The position numbers and the translations under genes are program-made. Positions 48,542-57,545 of a stretch of 64,000 bases of DNA are shown one piece after another. Under the pieces are notes generated by a model that was not told the origin of the DNA, searched no databases, and saw only the letters and a program-made list of their open reading frames with translations. How positions within the stretch are numbered: the first letter of the stretch is position 1; the number at the start of each line of letters is the position of its first letter. Source of the stretch: Glacieibacterium sp965200405 (lineage in GTDB: Bacteria; Pseudomonadota; Alphaproteobacteria; Sphingomonadales; Sphingomonadaceae); contig NZ_OZ241356.1 of NCBI RefSeq assembly GCF_965200405.1, positions 1,488,001 to 1,552,000 on the forward strand. Reading direction: 5' to 3'.

Positions 48542-48976
48542 CTATAGCGGGCGGCGCCGGAGTTCGTCGCGGATTTCGGCGAGCAGCGTCTCGGTCGGCG
48601 TTACCGTCGGCGCGGCGGCGGTGATGGCGAACGCCCGGTTGGCCGCACGGACCAGCATGAATATGACGAAGGCGACGATCAGGAAGTTGATCAGCGCAGT
48701 GACGAATTCGCCGTAGCCGATCAGCGCGACGCCGGCCTTCTTCAGTGCCGCGTAATCGTTGAGCGAACCCGTATAGCCCGCCGGCACTTCGCCCAACCGC
48801 ACGAAATAGCTGGAGAAGTCGAGGCCACCGGTAATCAGCCCGATCACCGGCATGATGATGTCGTCGGTCAGTGCGGTGACGATCCGCGAGAATGCTGCGC
48901 CGATGATGACGGCGACCGCAAGGTCGAGGACGTTGCCGCGCGCGATGAATGCCTTGAACTCTGCAAACACGTTCAT
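48542..48976 (-). CDS. mscL: Large-conductance mechanosensitive channel MscL
   Basis: 144 residues, two membrane helices. The start FAEFKAFIARGNVLDLAVAVIIGAAF (shortened) carries the N-terminal amphipathic helix and pore helix TM1; TM2 is FVTALINFLIVAFVIFMLVRA; a charged C-terminal bundle follows (TETLLAEIRDELRRR). The homopentamer opens on sudden osmotic downshift. Confidence 0.97.
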   Translation of the reverse strand: MNVFAEFKAFIARGNVLDLAVAVIIGAAFSRIVTALTDDIIMPVIGLITGGLDFSSYFVRLGEVPAGYTGSLNDYAALKKAGVALIGYGEFVTALINFLIVAFVIFMLVRAANRAFAITAAAPTVTPTETLLAEIRDELRRRPL

Positions 48977-49127
48977 CTCCCTTTTGCGTGCTCGCGCACT
49001 ATTCAGCCGAAACGCCGCGATCGTGCAACGACGGATTAATTTTCAAAACCCCTGTTGCGCACGCGTAATACACTTATCTTACGACTGTCTGGCCGGACAT
49101 TCCGGCTGTCGTCGAGGGAGACCTGAA

Positions 49128-49721
49128 TTGTCCGTCCGTACTTTCGCCCGCATCGCGTTGCCGCTGGCTGCCGTCGCGAGCCTGTCGGGCTGCGGCGTCA
49201 ACACCATCCCGACCAAGGAGGAAGTCGCCAAGGCCCGTTGGGCCGATGTCGAGAGCAGCTATCAGCGCCGCGCCGACCTGATCCCCAACCTCGTCGCCAC
49301 CGTGAAGGGCTATGCGGCGCAGGAGAAGAGCGTGCTGGTCGAGGTCACCAACGCCCGCGCCCGCGCCACCTCGGTCACCGTCGACCCGACCAAGCTCAGC
49401 GATCCGTCCGCCGTCGCCAATTTCGAACAGGCGCAGGGCGCACTGTCGAGCTCGCTCGGCCGCCTGCTGGTCAGCGTCGAGAAGTATCCCGACCTCAAGT
49501 CCAACGAGCAGTTCCTCAACCTGCAGTCGCAGATTGAGGGCACCGAGAACCGCATCAACGTCTCGCGCCGCGACTATAACGAGGCGGTGCGCGACTATAA
49601 CACCACGATCCGCACCTTCCCGGCGGTGATCGGCGCCAAGGTCATCTACGGTTCGAAGCCGTTGCAGCCGTTCAAGGCGACCAGCGCCGGAGCGCAGAAC
49701 GCACCGACGGTGGCATTCTAG
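49128..49721 (+). CDS. lemA: LemA family lipoprotein
   Basis: 197 residues from TTG 49128, preceded by GAGGGAG; a frame upstream is not used because the signal begins here. Lipobox LSGC near residue 21. LemA core: WADVESSYQRRADLIPNLVATVKGYAAQEK, VTNARARAT, SLGRLLVSVEKYPDLKSNEQFLNLQ (each given partly) and RRDYNEAVRDYNTTIRTFP. It forms an operon with two TPM-domain genes, the common lemA-ygcG arrangement. Function is unknown; envelope maintenance is suspected. Confidence 0.93.
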   Translation: MSVRTFARIALPLAAVASLSGCGVNTIPTKEEVAKARWADVESSYQRRADLIPNLVATVKGYAAQEKSVLVEVTNARARATSVTVDPTKLSDPSAVANFEQAQGALSSSLGRLLVSVEKYPDLKSNEQFLNLQSQIEGTENRINVSRRDYNEAVRDYNTTIRTFPAVIGAKVIYGSKPLQPFKATSAGAQNAPTVAF

Positions 49722-49722
49722 G

Positions 49723-50619
49723 ATGAACCCGACGCGGTCGTTCGCGACCAGCACATCCCGGCCGCACGCGAACCCCGATCGTCACCCCGGGGTGACGATC
49801 GGGGACGTGCGCGCCTTGCTGCTCGCCTTGCTCGTGCTGCTGCTCGGGCAGGCCGGCATGGCCCAGGCCGCGCCGACCTTTCCGCCGCTGGCCGGGCGCG
49901 TCACCGACGCCGCCAATGTCCTGCCGCCGGCAACCGTCGCCGAGCTGACGGCCAAGCTGGAGGCGCTGGAGACGGCGACCGGTACGCAGTTGGTCGTCGC
50001 CACCGTGCCGTCGCTGCAGGACAACGACATCTCCGACTATGGCTACCAGCTCGGCCGGGCGTGGGGCATCGGGCAAAAGGGCACCAACAACGGCGTCCTG
50101 CTGCTCGTCGCGCCGACTGAGCGCAAGGTCCGCATCGAGGCCGGCTATGGCATGGAGGGCCGTCTCACCGACGCGCTCAGCGAGACCATCATCCGGCGTA
50201 ACATCCTTCCCGCCTTCAAGGCGGGCGACCTGCCCGGCGGCATCGTCGCCGGTACCGACGCGCTGATCGCCCAGCTCCAGCTGGCGCCCGGCGAGGCTCG
50301 TGCCAATGTCGCGGCGGCCGAGGCGCAGCCGCGCGCCAAGCGTCACAGCGGCGGCGGTGCCGGCGGCTTCGTATGGCTGGCGATCGTGCTGATCTGGCTG
50401 GCCTTCTCGATGTTCCGCGGTCGTCGCGGCCGCAGCAGTTCCGGCCTCGGCAATGCCATCCTGTGGGGCGTCGCCAGCAGCGTCCTGAACAGCGGCAGCC
50501 GCGGCAGCTCGTGGGGCGGTGGCGGTGGCGACGACTGGGGCGGAGGCGGTGGTGGCGGTGGCGGCTTCTCCGGCGGCGGCGGTTCGTTCGGTGGCGGCGG
50601 CGCGTCGGGTAGCTGGTAA
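49723..50619 (+). CDS. TPM-domain (YgcG-like) membrane protein with glycine-rich tail
   Basis: 298 residues, ATG one base after the lemA stop. A signal segment (about 30-50), a TPM domain (about 58-180: GRVTDAANVLPP, LEALETATGTQLVVATV, WGIGQKGTNNGVLLLVAPTERKVRIE in part, GYGMEGRLTD), one membrane helix (FVWLAIVLIWLAFSMF, about 214-229) and a C-terminal run of glycines with Ser, Phe and Trp. The TPM domain is structurally known from photosystem repair and YgcG proteins, with unclear activity. A stop/start overlap (TAATG) joins it to the next gene. Confidence 0.92.
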   Translation: MNPTRSFATSTSRPHANPDRHPGVTIGDVRALLLALLVLLLGQAGMAQAAPTFPPLAGRVTDAANVLPPATVAELTAKLEALETATGTQLVVATVPSLQDNDISDYGYQLGRAWGIGQKGTNNGVLLLVAPTERKVRIEAGYGMEGRLTDALSETIIRRNILPAFKAGDLPGGIVAGTDALIAQLQLAPGEARANVAAAEAQPRAKRHSGGGAGGFVWLAIVLIWLAFSMFRGRRGRSSSGLGNAILWGVASSVLNSGSRGSSWGGGGGDDWGGGGGGGGGFSGGGGSFGGGGASGSW

Positions 50620-51296
50620 TGAGCTTCACCGACGCCGACCGCACCGCCATTGCCGGCGCTATCGCAGCGGCGGAGCTGCACACCTCAGGCGAGATCGTCT
50701 GCATCGTCAACGAGGGGCGGCACCGCTACACCGCGACCGGGCTGACGGTCGCCACGCTGCTGGCGTTCGCGCTGCCGCTGGCGGCGGTGATGCTCGGTTT
50801 CGATTTCGCCCAGCTGATGCCGTGGCGCGACTGGAGCGCCGGCGACCTGGCCACCGACCTCGCCCGCGCCATCGAGGCCTATGCGGTGGTCCAGGTCCTG
50901 ATCTTCGTCATCGTCGCGGCGCTGACGGTGTGGACCGGTTTGGGCGCCGCACTGACGCCACGGGCGATCAAGCGCGACCGCGTCCATGCCGAGGCGATGT
51001 CGCAGTTCCGCTCAAGGGGCATCGGCCGCACCCGGGCGCGCACCGGCGTGCTGATCTACGTCGCCATGCCGGACCATATCGCCGAGGTCGTCGCCGACGA
51101 GGGCATCTATGCCAAGGTCGCGCCCGAACATTGGGGTGCGACCATCGCCGCGTTGATTTCGGGCCTCAAGGCGGGCGAACCCGGGCGCGGTTTCGTCGCT
51201 GCCGTCGAACTCGCCGGCAGCGTCCTGGCGGAGCACTTTCCGCCCGAACTATCCGACAATCCCAACGAGTTGCCGGATCGCCTGATAGAGCTCTGA
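50619..51296 (+). CDS. TPM-domain membrane protein
   Basis: 225 residues. An N-terminal part of a TPM domain (AAAELHTSGEIVCIVNEG), two membrane helices (about 45-65 and 88-110), then the rest of the TPM domain (FRSRGIGRTRARTGVLIYVAMPDHIAEVVADEGI in part). Third gene of the lemA operon; overlaps the preceding stop by one base. Confidence 0.88.
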   Translation: MSFTDADRTAIAGAIAAAELHTSGEIVCIVNEGRHRYTATGLTVATLLAFALPLAAVMLGFDFAQLMPWRDWSAGDLATDLARAIEAYAVVQVLIFVIVAALTVWTGLGAALTPRAIKRDRVHAEAMSQFRSRGIGRTRARTGVLIYVAMPDHIAEVVADEGIYAKVAPEHWGATIAALISGLKAGEPGRGFVAAVELAGSVLAEHFPPELSDNPNELPDRLIEL

Positions 51297-51381
51297 CGTC
51301 GCACCCGGAACTCGAATCGGCGACGGTTGGTTTCCTTGCCATGAACAGCGGTGGGCAAACCGCGTCTGGCGAGGACCTGAA

Positions 51382-52317
51382 ATGTTGACTCCGATCGAAA
51401 CTGCCCGCGCCCCGGCGCGGGCTGCAGAAATACGTCGCCTCGATGACTGGCGCGCCAGCGGGTTCCAGCAGCGCCTGTCGCGCTTCAACCGCGAGCGGCT
51501 GGCGACAGCCATTCCGGAGGGCGATTGGGAAGCCGTGCTCGACGACGAGACGGCGATGCGCAAGCTCGAAGGGCGTTGGATCGATGCCGAGCGCGGCGTC
51601 GTCGCCGGTCGTGCGGCGTTGGCACCGACCGATCCTCAGGCTTTCATCGGCTGGTTCGAGGACCTGCTGGCAAGCGGTCCGGGGCAGGGTGATCCGCTGT
51701 TTCCATGGCTGGCGGAGCACGCCACGCTCGACGAGATGCGCTGGTTCCTGCAGCAGGAAGTTGCCGGCGAGGCCGGGTTCGACGACCTTGTCGCGCTGAC
51801 CCAGGTCAAGCTGCCCGACCGCGCCAAGATGGAGCTGGCGCGCAACTATTGGGACGAGATGGGCCGCGGCAACATGGCCGGGATGCACGGCCCGATGCTC
51901 AACGCTCTCGCCGAGCGCCTTGACGTCCGTGCCGAGATCGAGACGACGGTGCCCGAGAGCTTGGCGCTGGCCAACACCATGGTCGCCTTTGCGACGGCAC
52001 GACGGACGGTCTGGCATTCGGTCGGCGCCCTCGGCGTGATCGAGTTGACGGCACCGGCACGTTCCGCCGCGGTCGCCGCTGGTCTCCGCCGGCTGGGCTA
52101 CAGCGACAAGGATCGCCGCTATTTCGACCTGCATGCGGTCCTCGACGTCAAGCACAGCGCGGCGTGGAATGCCGAGGCATTGATCCCGATCGTCACTGAG
52201 TTTCCCGAGGTCGCACGCTATCTGGCCGAGGGTGCGCTGATGCGCCTCGAATGCGGCGCACGGTGCTTTGCCCGGTACCGTTCCGAGCTGTGGGAGCGCA
52301 AGCGCGCCGCCGCCTGA
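51382..52317 (+). CDS. Heme-oxygenase-like iron-containing redox enzyme family protein
   Basis: 311 residues, soluble and all-helical. Probable iron ligands sit in WFLQQEVAGEAGFDDL, ELARNYWDEMGRGNMAGMHG and YFDLHAVLDVKHSAAWNAE, the Glu/Glu/His then Asp/His pattern of heme-oxygenase-fold diiron oxidases (HDO family, as in SznF or UndA relatives). Substrate unknown. It stands alone, 85 bp after the TPM operon and ahead of a hairpin. Confidence 0.72.
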   Translation: MLTPIETARAPARAAEIRRLDDWRASGFQQRLSRFNRERLATAIPEGDWEAVLDDETAMRKLEGRWIDAERGVVAGRAALAPTDPQAFIGWFEDLLASGPGQGDPLFPWLAEHATLDEMRWFLQQEVAGEAGFDDLVALTQVKLPDRAKMELARNYWDEMGRGNMAGMHGPMLNALAERLDVRAEIETTVPESLALANTMVAFATARRTVWHSVGALGVIELTAPARSAAVAAGLRRLGYSDKDRRYFDLHAVLDVKHSAAWNAEALIPIVTEFPEVARYLAEGALMRLECGARCFARYRSELWERKRAAA

Positions 52318-52323
52318 CCTGAC

Positions 52324-52349
52324 GCCTGCCCTCGGTCGCGAGGGCAGGC
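52324..52349 (+). terminator. Hairpin after the heme-oxygenase-like gene
   Basis: Perfect 11-bp stem GCCTGCCCTCG / CGAGGGCAGGC with a 4-nt loop, 6 bp after the stop. No U-run follows. Confidence 0.65.
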
Positions 52350-52394
52350 AAATGCAGCCTTCCATTTCGCAGGCGACCTCCGCTAGATACACCG

Positions 52395-53150
52395 GTGTGC
52401 GAGCGGGTGGGGCGGTCCTTGCGGTTTCTTATTGCCCTTGCGCTGGCGACGTTGGCGGTGCCCGCGAATGCCGTGCCGATCCCCGCCAGCGCGCTGTTCC
52501 AGAACTTGGTCTCGCCGACGCTGGTCTATAGGTGGCGCGTCGCCCCCGAGGCCGCGTTGGAGCCTGCCTTGCTGCGCAGCCTGCGCACCGCCGCCGCCGC
52601 CGAACGGGCGAAGGCGTTGAAGGCCGCGACCACCGACGCCGCCGCCGCCAAGAAGGGGGGCTATGGTTTCAGTCGCTACCGCCTCGTCACCGACTGGCGG
52701 CTGGCGGCCGATACACCCCGGCTGTTGGCGCTGATCGGCACGACCTCGACCTTCAGCGGCGGCGCGCACGGTAACGTCACCTATGACGTGCGACTGTGGG
52801 ACAAGACCGTCCACCGTCCGGTCAAGTTGCTGGCGCTGTTCGGTAACTGGGCCAAGGCCCGCAAGAATATCGAGGCCGATTATTGCAAGGCGCTGGCCGT
52901 CGAACAGGCCCGTCGGCGGCATGGCACGACCCCGGCGGGTGGCTTCGACACCTGTCCGCGACTGTCCGACCAGGCGATGACGCCGGTCGGCGATGCGGGC
53001 GACGCCGCGCCGTCGGTCACCGTGCTGCTGCCGCCCTACGCCGCCGGTCCGTACAGCGAAGGTGCCTATGAAATCACGCTGCCCTGGCCCGACGCGATCA
53101 AGTCGCTGGTGCTGCCGGCGTGGCGTACGACATTTTTCCCAAGCGACTGA
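52395..53150 (+). CDS. Exported DUF4163/DUF3298 domain protein
   Basis: 251 residues from GTG 52395, signal peptide about 1-26 (FLIALALATLAVPANA). The DUF3298-type C-terminal block is visible: TFSGGAHGNVTYDVRLWDKTV (shortened) and VLLPPYAAGPYSEGAYEITLPW. These domains occur in RsiV-like and PdaC-like proteins, and RsiV binds lysozyme. A role as periplasmic peptidoglycan- or lysozyme-related protein is possible. It ends 27 bp before the NifU-like gene. Confidence 0.78.
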   Translation: MCERVGRSLRFLIALALATLAVPANAVPIPASALFQNLVSPTLVYRWRVAPEAALEPALLRSLRTAAAAERAKALKAATTDAAAAKKGGYGFSRYRLVTDWRLAADTPRLLALIGTTSTFSGGAHGNVTYDVRLWDKTVHRPVKLLALFGNWAKARKNIEADYCKALAVEQARRRHGTTPAGGFDTCPRLSDQAMTPVGDAGDAAPSVTVLLPPYAAGPYSEGAYEITLPWPDAIKSLVLPAWRTTFFPSD

Positions 53151-53177
53151 CGCCGCTACACCCTATATCGGACGACA

Positions 53178-53606
53178 ATGACCGAGACCCTGTACAACAC
53201 GCGCATCCTGCGCCTCGCCGCATCGGTGCCGCACGCCCGGCTCGACACCCCGCACGCCAGCGTCATGCGCGTCTCGCCGGTCTGCGGCAGCCGGGTGACG
53301 GTCGACGTCGACCTCGATGACGATGGCCGCGTCAGTCGCTTCGGGCAGGAGGTTCGCGCCTGCGCGCTGGGCCAGGCCTCGGCGGCGCTGCTCGGCGAAC
53401 ATATCGTCGGACGCTCGGCCGGTGAGCTGGCGCAGGCCCGCGACGGGCTGGCGGCGTTCATGAAGGGCGAGGCGGAAGCTGCGCCCGCCGACTGGCCTGG
53501 CCTCGACGTGTTCGCGCCGGCGCGGCCGCACAAGGCACGCCACGCCTCGATCCTGCTGGCCTTCGACGCCGCCGCCGCCGCCGCCGACCAAGCCGGCCGA
53601 CGGTGA
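53178..53606 (+). CDS. NifU/IscU-like iron-sulfur cluster scaffold-family protein
   Basis: 142 residues. Two of the three scaffold cysteines are present, in SPVCGSRVTVDV (about Cys36) and RACALGQASAALL (about Cys62). The third, normally in a HC or CA motif near the C-terminus, is replaced: KARHASILLAFDA. The fold pattern is otherwise intact. Loss of one cluster ligand means it may not be a classical scaffold. Its stop overlaps the start of a Kef-type antiporter (GTGA). Confidence 0.8.
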   Translation: MTETLYNTRILRLAASVPHARLDTPHASVMRVSPVCGSRVTVDVDLDDDGRVSRFGQEVRACALGQASAALLGEHIVGRSAGELAQARDGLAAFMKGEAEAAPADWPGLDVFAPARPHKARHASILLAFDAAAAAADQAGRR

Positions 53607-55426
53607 TCACCCACGACACCGGCGTACTGGGCGAGGCGGTCGCCTATCTGTTTGCCGTTGTCGTGCTGGTGCCGCTGTTCACGCGCCTCGGGCTCGGCGC
53701 CGTCATCGGCTATCTCGCCGCGGGCATCCTGATCGGTCCGTCGGCGCTCGGGCTCGTCCGCGATCCGGCCTCGGCCAGCCAGTTGGCGGAATATGGCATC
53801 GTCATGCTGCTGTTCGTCATCGGACTGGAGCTTAAACCCTCCCGACTCTGGCAACTCAGGCGTGATATTTTCGGGCTTGGCGCGGCGCAGGTGCTGGCTT
53901 GCGGCGCGGCGCTGACCGGCGTGCTGTTGTTGCTGACCGGGCTGACATGGCAGGCGGCGCTCGTCGTCGGGCTGCCGCTCGGCCTCAGCTCGACCGCGCT
54001 GGTCATGCAGGTGCTCGCCGAGAAGGACATCACCAACACGCCGTTCGGCACCCGCAGTTTCTCGATGCTGCTGTTCCAGGACCTGGCGATCGTGCCGCTG
54101 CTGACCGTCGTCGCGGCGCTGTCCCGCGCTCCCGATCCCCACGCCATCCCGGGCTGGCAGCAGGCGCTGCTTACCGTCGCGGCGCTGTCGATCCTGGTCA
54201 TTGCCGGGCGCTACCTGCTCAATCCGGTGTTCCGCCTGATCGGCCAGCTGAAGGTCCGCGAGGCCTTTGCCGCCGCCGCCCTGCTGACCGTGCTGGGCAG
54301 CGCCGCGCTGATGGAAAGCCTCGGCCTGTCGATGGCCCTCGGCGCCTTCGTCGCCGGCGTCATGCTGGCGGAATCGCCCTACCGCCATGCCCTCGAGGCC
54401 GACATCGAGCCGTTCCGGGGGCTGTTGCTCGGGCTGTTCTTCGTCTCGGTCGGCATGACCCTCGACCTGACGGTGCTGCGCGACCAGATCGGCATGGTGT
54501 TGCTGCTGGTGGTGGCGCTGATGACGACCAAGACGTTGGTTATCGGGGTGCTGGCGCGGATGTTCGACACCGGCTGGATGCGCGCCTTCCAGATGGGCCT
54601 GCTGCTCGCCCAGGGCGGCGAATTCGGCTTCGTGCTGTTCGCCTCCGCCGAGCGCGGCTTGCTGATCGACCATTCCGCCGCCCAGCTGTTCGGCGCGGTG
54701 GTGACGTGCTCGATGGTGCTGACGCCGTTCCTCGTCCGCCTCGCCAGCCGCTTCAACCCCCGCGAGATCGTTCGCACCGACCTCGACGGTCCGGAAACCG
54801 TGGTACACCGCGATGCCTCCGCCCGCGTGCTGCTGGTCGGCGGCGGCCGCGTCGGCCAGGGCGTCGCCCAGATGCTCCTGGCCCGCGGCGTCGAAGTCGT
54901 AGCGATCGACAACGACCCGGAACTCATTGATGTCAGCCGGCTTTTCGGCAACCGCGTTTATTTTGGCGACGGCCGCCGCGTCGACATCCTCCGCGCCGCC
55001 GGAGCCGAGGGGGCCCAAGCCCTGGTCCTCGCCGTCGACGGCAAATGGAGTCCCGCTCAGGTCATCGACCCGATCCGCGCCGCCTTCCCCCATCTCAAGA
55101 TCATCGCTCGCGCTTATGATCGTATTCATCTGCTCGAACTGCTCCGCGCCGACGTCGACGCCGCCGGTCGCGAAATGTTCGACGGCTCCATCGCCCTCGG
55201 CCGAATGACACTCGAAGTCCTCGGCACCGAGCCCGAGACCATCTCCGCAATCGAAGCCGAATTCCGACGCCGCGACGCCGAACGGCTCGAACTCCAATTG
55301 TGCAGCGGCGACCAACTTTCCGGCGCCGAACGCCTTTTCCGCCCCGGTGTCAGCTTCGTACCCGATGCCCTGGGGGAAATCCCATTTTCCGGCGTAGTCG
55401 ACGAAGACGAACGTGTTTCCGCCTGA
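53603..55426 (+). CDS. Kef-type monovalent cation:proton antiporter with RCK/TrkA-N domain (CPA2)
   Basis: 607 residues from GTG 53603. About 12-13 membrane helices in the first 385 residues, with LLFVIGLELKP, the GLSSTALVMQVL and FQDLAIVPLL blocks, and MESLGLSMALGAFVAGVMLAES containing family acidic residues. A cytosolic TrkA-N Rossmann domain begins at about 410 (RVLLVGGGRVGQGVAQMLL) and binds nucleotide. KefB/KefC relatives exchange potassium for protons and respond to glutathione adducts; gshA lies about 13 kb away, which is probably chance. Confidence 0.93.
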   Translation: MITHDTGVLGEAVAYLFAVVVLVPLFTRLGLGAVIGYLAAGILIGPSALGLVRDPASASQLAEYGIVMLLFVIGLELKPSRLWQLRRDIFGLGAAQVLACGAALTGVLLLLTGLTWQAALVVGLPLGLSSTALVMQVLAEKDITNTPFGTRSFSMLLFQDLAIVPLLTVVAALSRAPDPHAIPGWQQALLTVAALSILVIAGRYLLNPVFRLIGQLKVREAFAAAALLTVLGSAALMESLGLSMALGAFVAGVMLAESPYRHALEADIEPFRGLLLGLFFVSVGMTLDLTVLRDQIGMVLLLVVALMTTKTLVIGVLARMFDTGWMRAFQMGLLLAQGGEFGFVLFASAERGLLIDHSAAQLFGAVVTCSMVLTPFLVRLASRFNPREIVRTDLDGPETVVHRDASARVLLVGGGRVGQGVAQMLLARGVEVVAIDNDPELIDVSRLFGNRVYFGDGRRVDILRAAGAEGAQALVLAVDGKWSPAQVIDPIRAAFPHLKIIARAYDRIHLLELLRADVDAAGREMFDGSIALGRMTLEVLGTEPETISAIEAEFRRRDAERLELQLCSGDQLSGAERLFRPGVSFVPDALGEIPFSGVVDEDERVSA

Positions 55427-55503
55427 TGGGCTTGGGATCTACGACAACTCATAGCGTCCTCTCGGCACAACAACCCAGAGCGGTACTCGATGTCCGTAAC
55501 GGC

Positions 55504-56253
55504 CTAGCCGAATAATTGACCTTGAGGCGCTATCGGCGGTTCGCGACCACCCCCACCGCGGCGTTCGATCTCATATTGCGCCGAATAGCGAACATCTTCA
55601 TCACGATCACGGGCCCAGCTCAACAGAATGGCGTCATTGAGTTCGCGCCAGGCTTTACCACGATCCGGTCCGGCCACGACACGCGGTAGCAGACCGGGCA
55701 TTTCGCTCCATTCGAGCAGCTGCGCGACGCTTACCACGGCCAGCATGTCGCGGAGGTGGTGAGCGGTGACATAGGCATCGGGCAGGGCGCGGTGCACGGG
55801 CAGGCCAAGGTCGCGGTCCATCCCGACCGGCTTGCGCCAATAGCGTAGGACCTGGTTCGAGAAAGACGGGCTGTCGGGCCATAGCCGCAGCGCGCACTTC
55901 CAGGTGCAGATCCAGCGAGCGCCACCGGAAAGGGCCGGGGTGCAGAAACGTTGCTCGAAGCTGGCACGGTGGGCGGCGAGTGCGACTACATCGGCGCGGA
56001 GCACGGTCGGCGCGATGTCGGACCAGCGCGGTGCGCCGACTACGTCCTCGTCGATAATGTGGTGGACGGCCTGGGTGACGGCGGGGATCGGGCGGCCCGG
56101 GTCGACCAGAGAAGATCCGCGGGAGTCGGTGACTTGCCAGCGGCCGTCCTCGCCCTGGGTGACGTCCTGCCAGCCGATTTCGCAGACGGCGTGGGCGGGA
56201 GGGCGGGAGCCGGTGGTTTCAAGGTCGACGACGCGGACGGTGACAGAATTCAT
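55504..56253 (-). CDS. DEDDh-type 3'-5' exonuclease, DnaQ-like
   Basis: 249 residues from ATG 56253; an in-frame extension upstream is low-complexity and lacks a ribosome site. Exonuclease motifs: Exo I VVDLETTG (Asp and Glu), Exo II VALAAHRASFE (His/Asp region), Exo III HRALPDAYVTAHHL (catalytic His and Asp). The C-terminal third is not part of the nuclease fold. Probably acts on nucleic acid 3' ends; a link to DNA polymerase III is not implied. Confidence 0.88.
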   Translation of the reverse strand: MNSVTVRVVDLETTGSRPPAHAVCEIGWQDVTQGEDGRWQVTDSRGSSLVDPGRPIPAVTQAVHHIIDEDVVGAPRWSDIAPTVLRADVVALAAHRASFEQRFCTPALSGGARWICTWKCALRLWPDSPSFSNQVLRYWRKPVGMDRDLGLPVHRALPDAYVTAHHLRDMLAVVSVAQLLEWSEMPGLLPRVVAGPDRGKAWRELNDAILLSWARDRDEDVRYSAQYEIERRGGGGREPPIAPQGQLFG

Positions 56254-56316
56254 ATGATGAATATGGGACAGGGCGACGCACTTCCCAAGTCTGGAGGGAG
56301 GGGCGATAGCGTCGCA

Positions 56317-56694
56317 ATGCTTGGCCCCACTCCGATTTCCAACACGCGCTGGCTGCCGGCGCTTGCGGCGTTGAATGGGGCGCTGGCGATCGCGTTTGGA
56401 GCGTTCGCGGCGCATGGCATTCATGATCCGCAGGCGCGGGAATGGATCAGGACCGCGGTCGAGTTCCAGTTGCCGCATGCGGTGGCGGTGTTCGCGTTGC
56501 TGGGGTGGCGCAATAGCAAGAGAGTAAGGGGCGCGGGTTGGGCGCTGGGGCTGGGCAGCCTGTGCTTTGCGCTGTCGCTGGACGGGTTGGCGCTGGGTTT
56601 GCCGCGGGCGGTGGCGGCGTTGGCGCCGGTCGGGGGTGCGTTGATGATCTGCGGTTGGTTGGCGGTTGGCGTGCTGGCAATCAGGACAAAATAA
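56317..56694 (+). CDS. DUF423 small integral membrane protein
   Basis: 125 residues from ATG 56317, chosen for normal family length; GGAGGGAGGGG lies 14 bases upstream. Four hydrophobic segments. Family marks: RWLPALAALNGALAIAFGAFAAHG at the N-terminus (shortened) and LDGLALG with APVGGALMICGW near the end. Function unknown. Confidence 0.88.
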   Translation: MLGPTPISNTRWLPALAALNGALAIAFGAFAAHGIHDPQAREWIRTAVEFQLPHAVAVFALLGWRNSKRVRGAGWALGLGSLCFALSLDGLALGLPRAVAALAPVGGALMICGWLAVGVLAIRTK

Positions 56695-56832
56695 TTACCG
56701 AATAGTGTCGGCGGTCTTTACACAATTGTAACATTATCGGCGGGCGAACGGGACAAGCTGCTGGAATCATTGGGCTGGCGCCCATGGCATGGAACTTGCT
56801 TTGGAACGGTTGCGTATCAACCGGGGTGTTCC

Positions 56833-57507
56833 ATGAAGTTTCTCTTAAGCGCCGTCGCTGCTGTGATCGTCGCTGGTCCGGCTTTTGCTGCCAGCAATCT
56901 CGTCGTCAACGGCGGCTTCGAAGCGGCGCCTTCGCCGGCCAATGGCTACATCCTGTATGCCGGTGGCGACACGTTCCCGGGCTGGACGGCTACCGGACAC
57001 GACGTCGGCACCATCGACGGCGGCTATAGCGAGGGTGGCCTGGTGTTCAACGCGAACAGCGGCAACAACGCGATCGACCTGACCGGCGCGGGCAACACCG
57101 GTGCGGCCGACGGCATCGTCCAGACGATCGCGACGATTGCCGGCAAGCGCTACACACTGACCTTCTTCGTCGGCAACGCATCGCCGACCGGCGGTAACGC
57201 GAGCTCGTATTTGTCGCCGAGCACGCTCAACCTGTCGATCAACTCCGGCGCGATCAGCAGCTATACCAACAGCGACGACACGGCGTTCGGCATCAACTGG
57301 AAGTCGTTCAGCACGACCTTCACGGCGACCGGCCCGACGACGCTGGCGTTCAGCAACGGCACGGTCTCGACCGATAATTACCTCGGCCTCGACGATGTCT
57401 CGGCGACCGCGGTTCCCGAGCCGACGACCTGGGCGATGATGATCGGCGGCATTGCCATGGTCGGTTTCGCCGCCCGTCGCCGTCGCCAGACCGCAGTCGC
57501 CGCCTAG
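56833..57507 (+). CDS. Exported PEPxxWA-CTERM sorting-domain protein
   Basis: 224 residues. Signal peptide about 1-19 (KFLLSAVAAVIVAGPAFA), then a beta-sandwich with NLVVNGGFE, as in DUF642/carbohydrate-binding modules. The C-terminus is a PEP-CTERM tripartite signal: VPEPTTWAMM, a hydrophobic stretch and RRRRQ. In sphingomonads such proteins are processed by exosortase and sent to the cell surface or exopolysaccharide matrix. No exosortase gene is in the window. Upstream there is a short TTACA-caat-TGTAA repeat near 56714. Confidence 0.93.
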   Translation: MKFLLSAVAAVIVAGPAFAASNLVVNGGFEAAPSPANGYILYAGGDTFPGWTATGHDVGTIDGGYSEGGLVFNANSGNNAIDLTGAGNTGAADGIVQTIATIAGKRYTLTFFVGNASPTGGNASSYLSPSTLNLSINSGAISSYTNSDDTAFGINWKSFSTTFTATGPTTLAFSNGTVSTDNYLGLDDVSATAVPEPTTWAMMIGGIAMVGFAARRRRQTAVAA

Positions 57508-57516
57508 ACCATACAC

Positions 57517-57544
57517 GCGCCGCCGGTCGCCCGACCGGCGGCGC
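57517..57544. terminator. Bidirectional hairpin between PEP-CTERM gene and tam
   Basis: Perfect 12-bp stem GCGCCGCCGGTC / GACCGGCGGCGC with a GCCC loop between two convergent genes. Confidence 0.75.
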
Positions 57545-57545
57545 C

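Noticed and set aside
53156..55315. 719-codon open frame on the minus strand
   Set aside because: Antisense shadow of the Kef-type antiporter and NifU-like genes; His/Gln/Arg-rich low-complexity translation typical of reversed GC-rich coding DNA.
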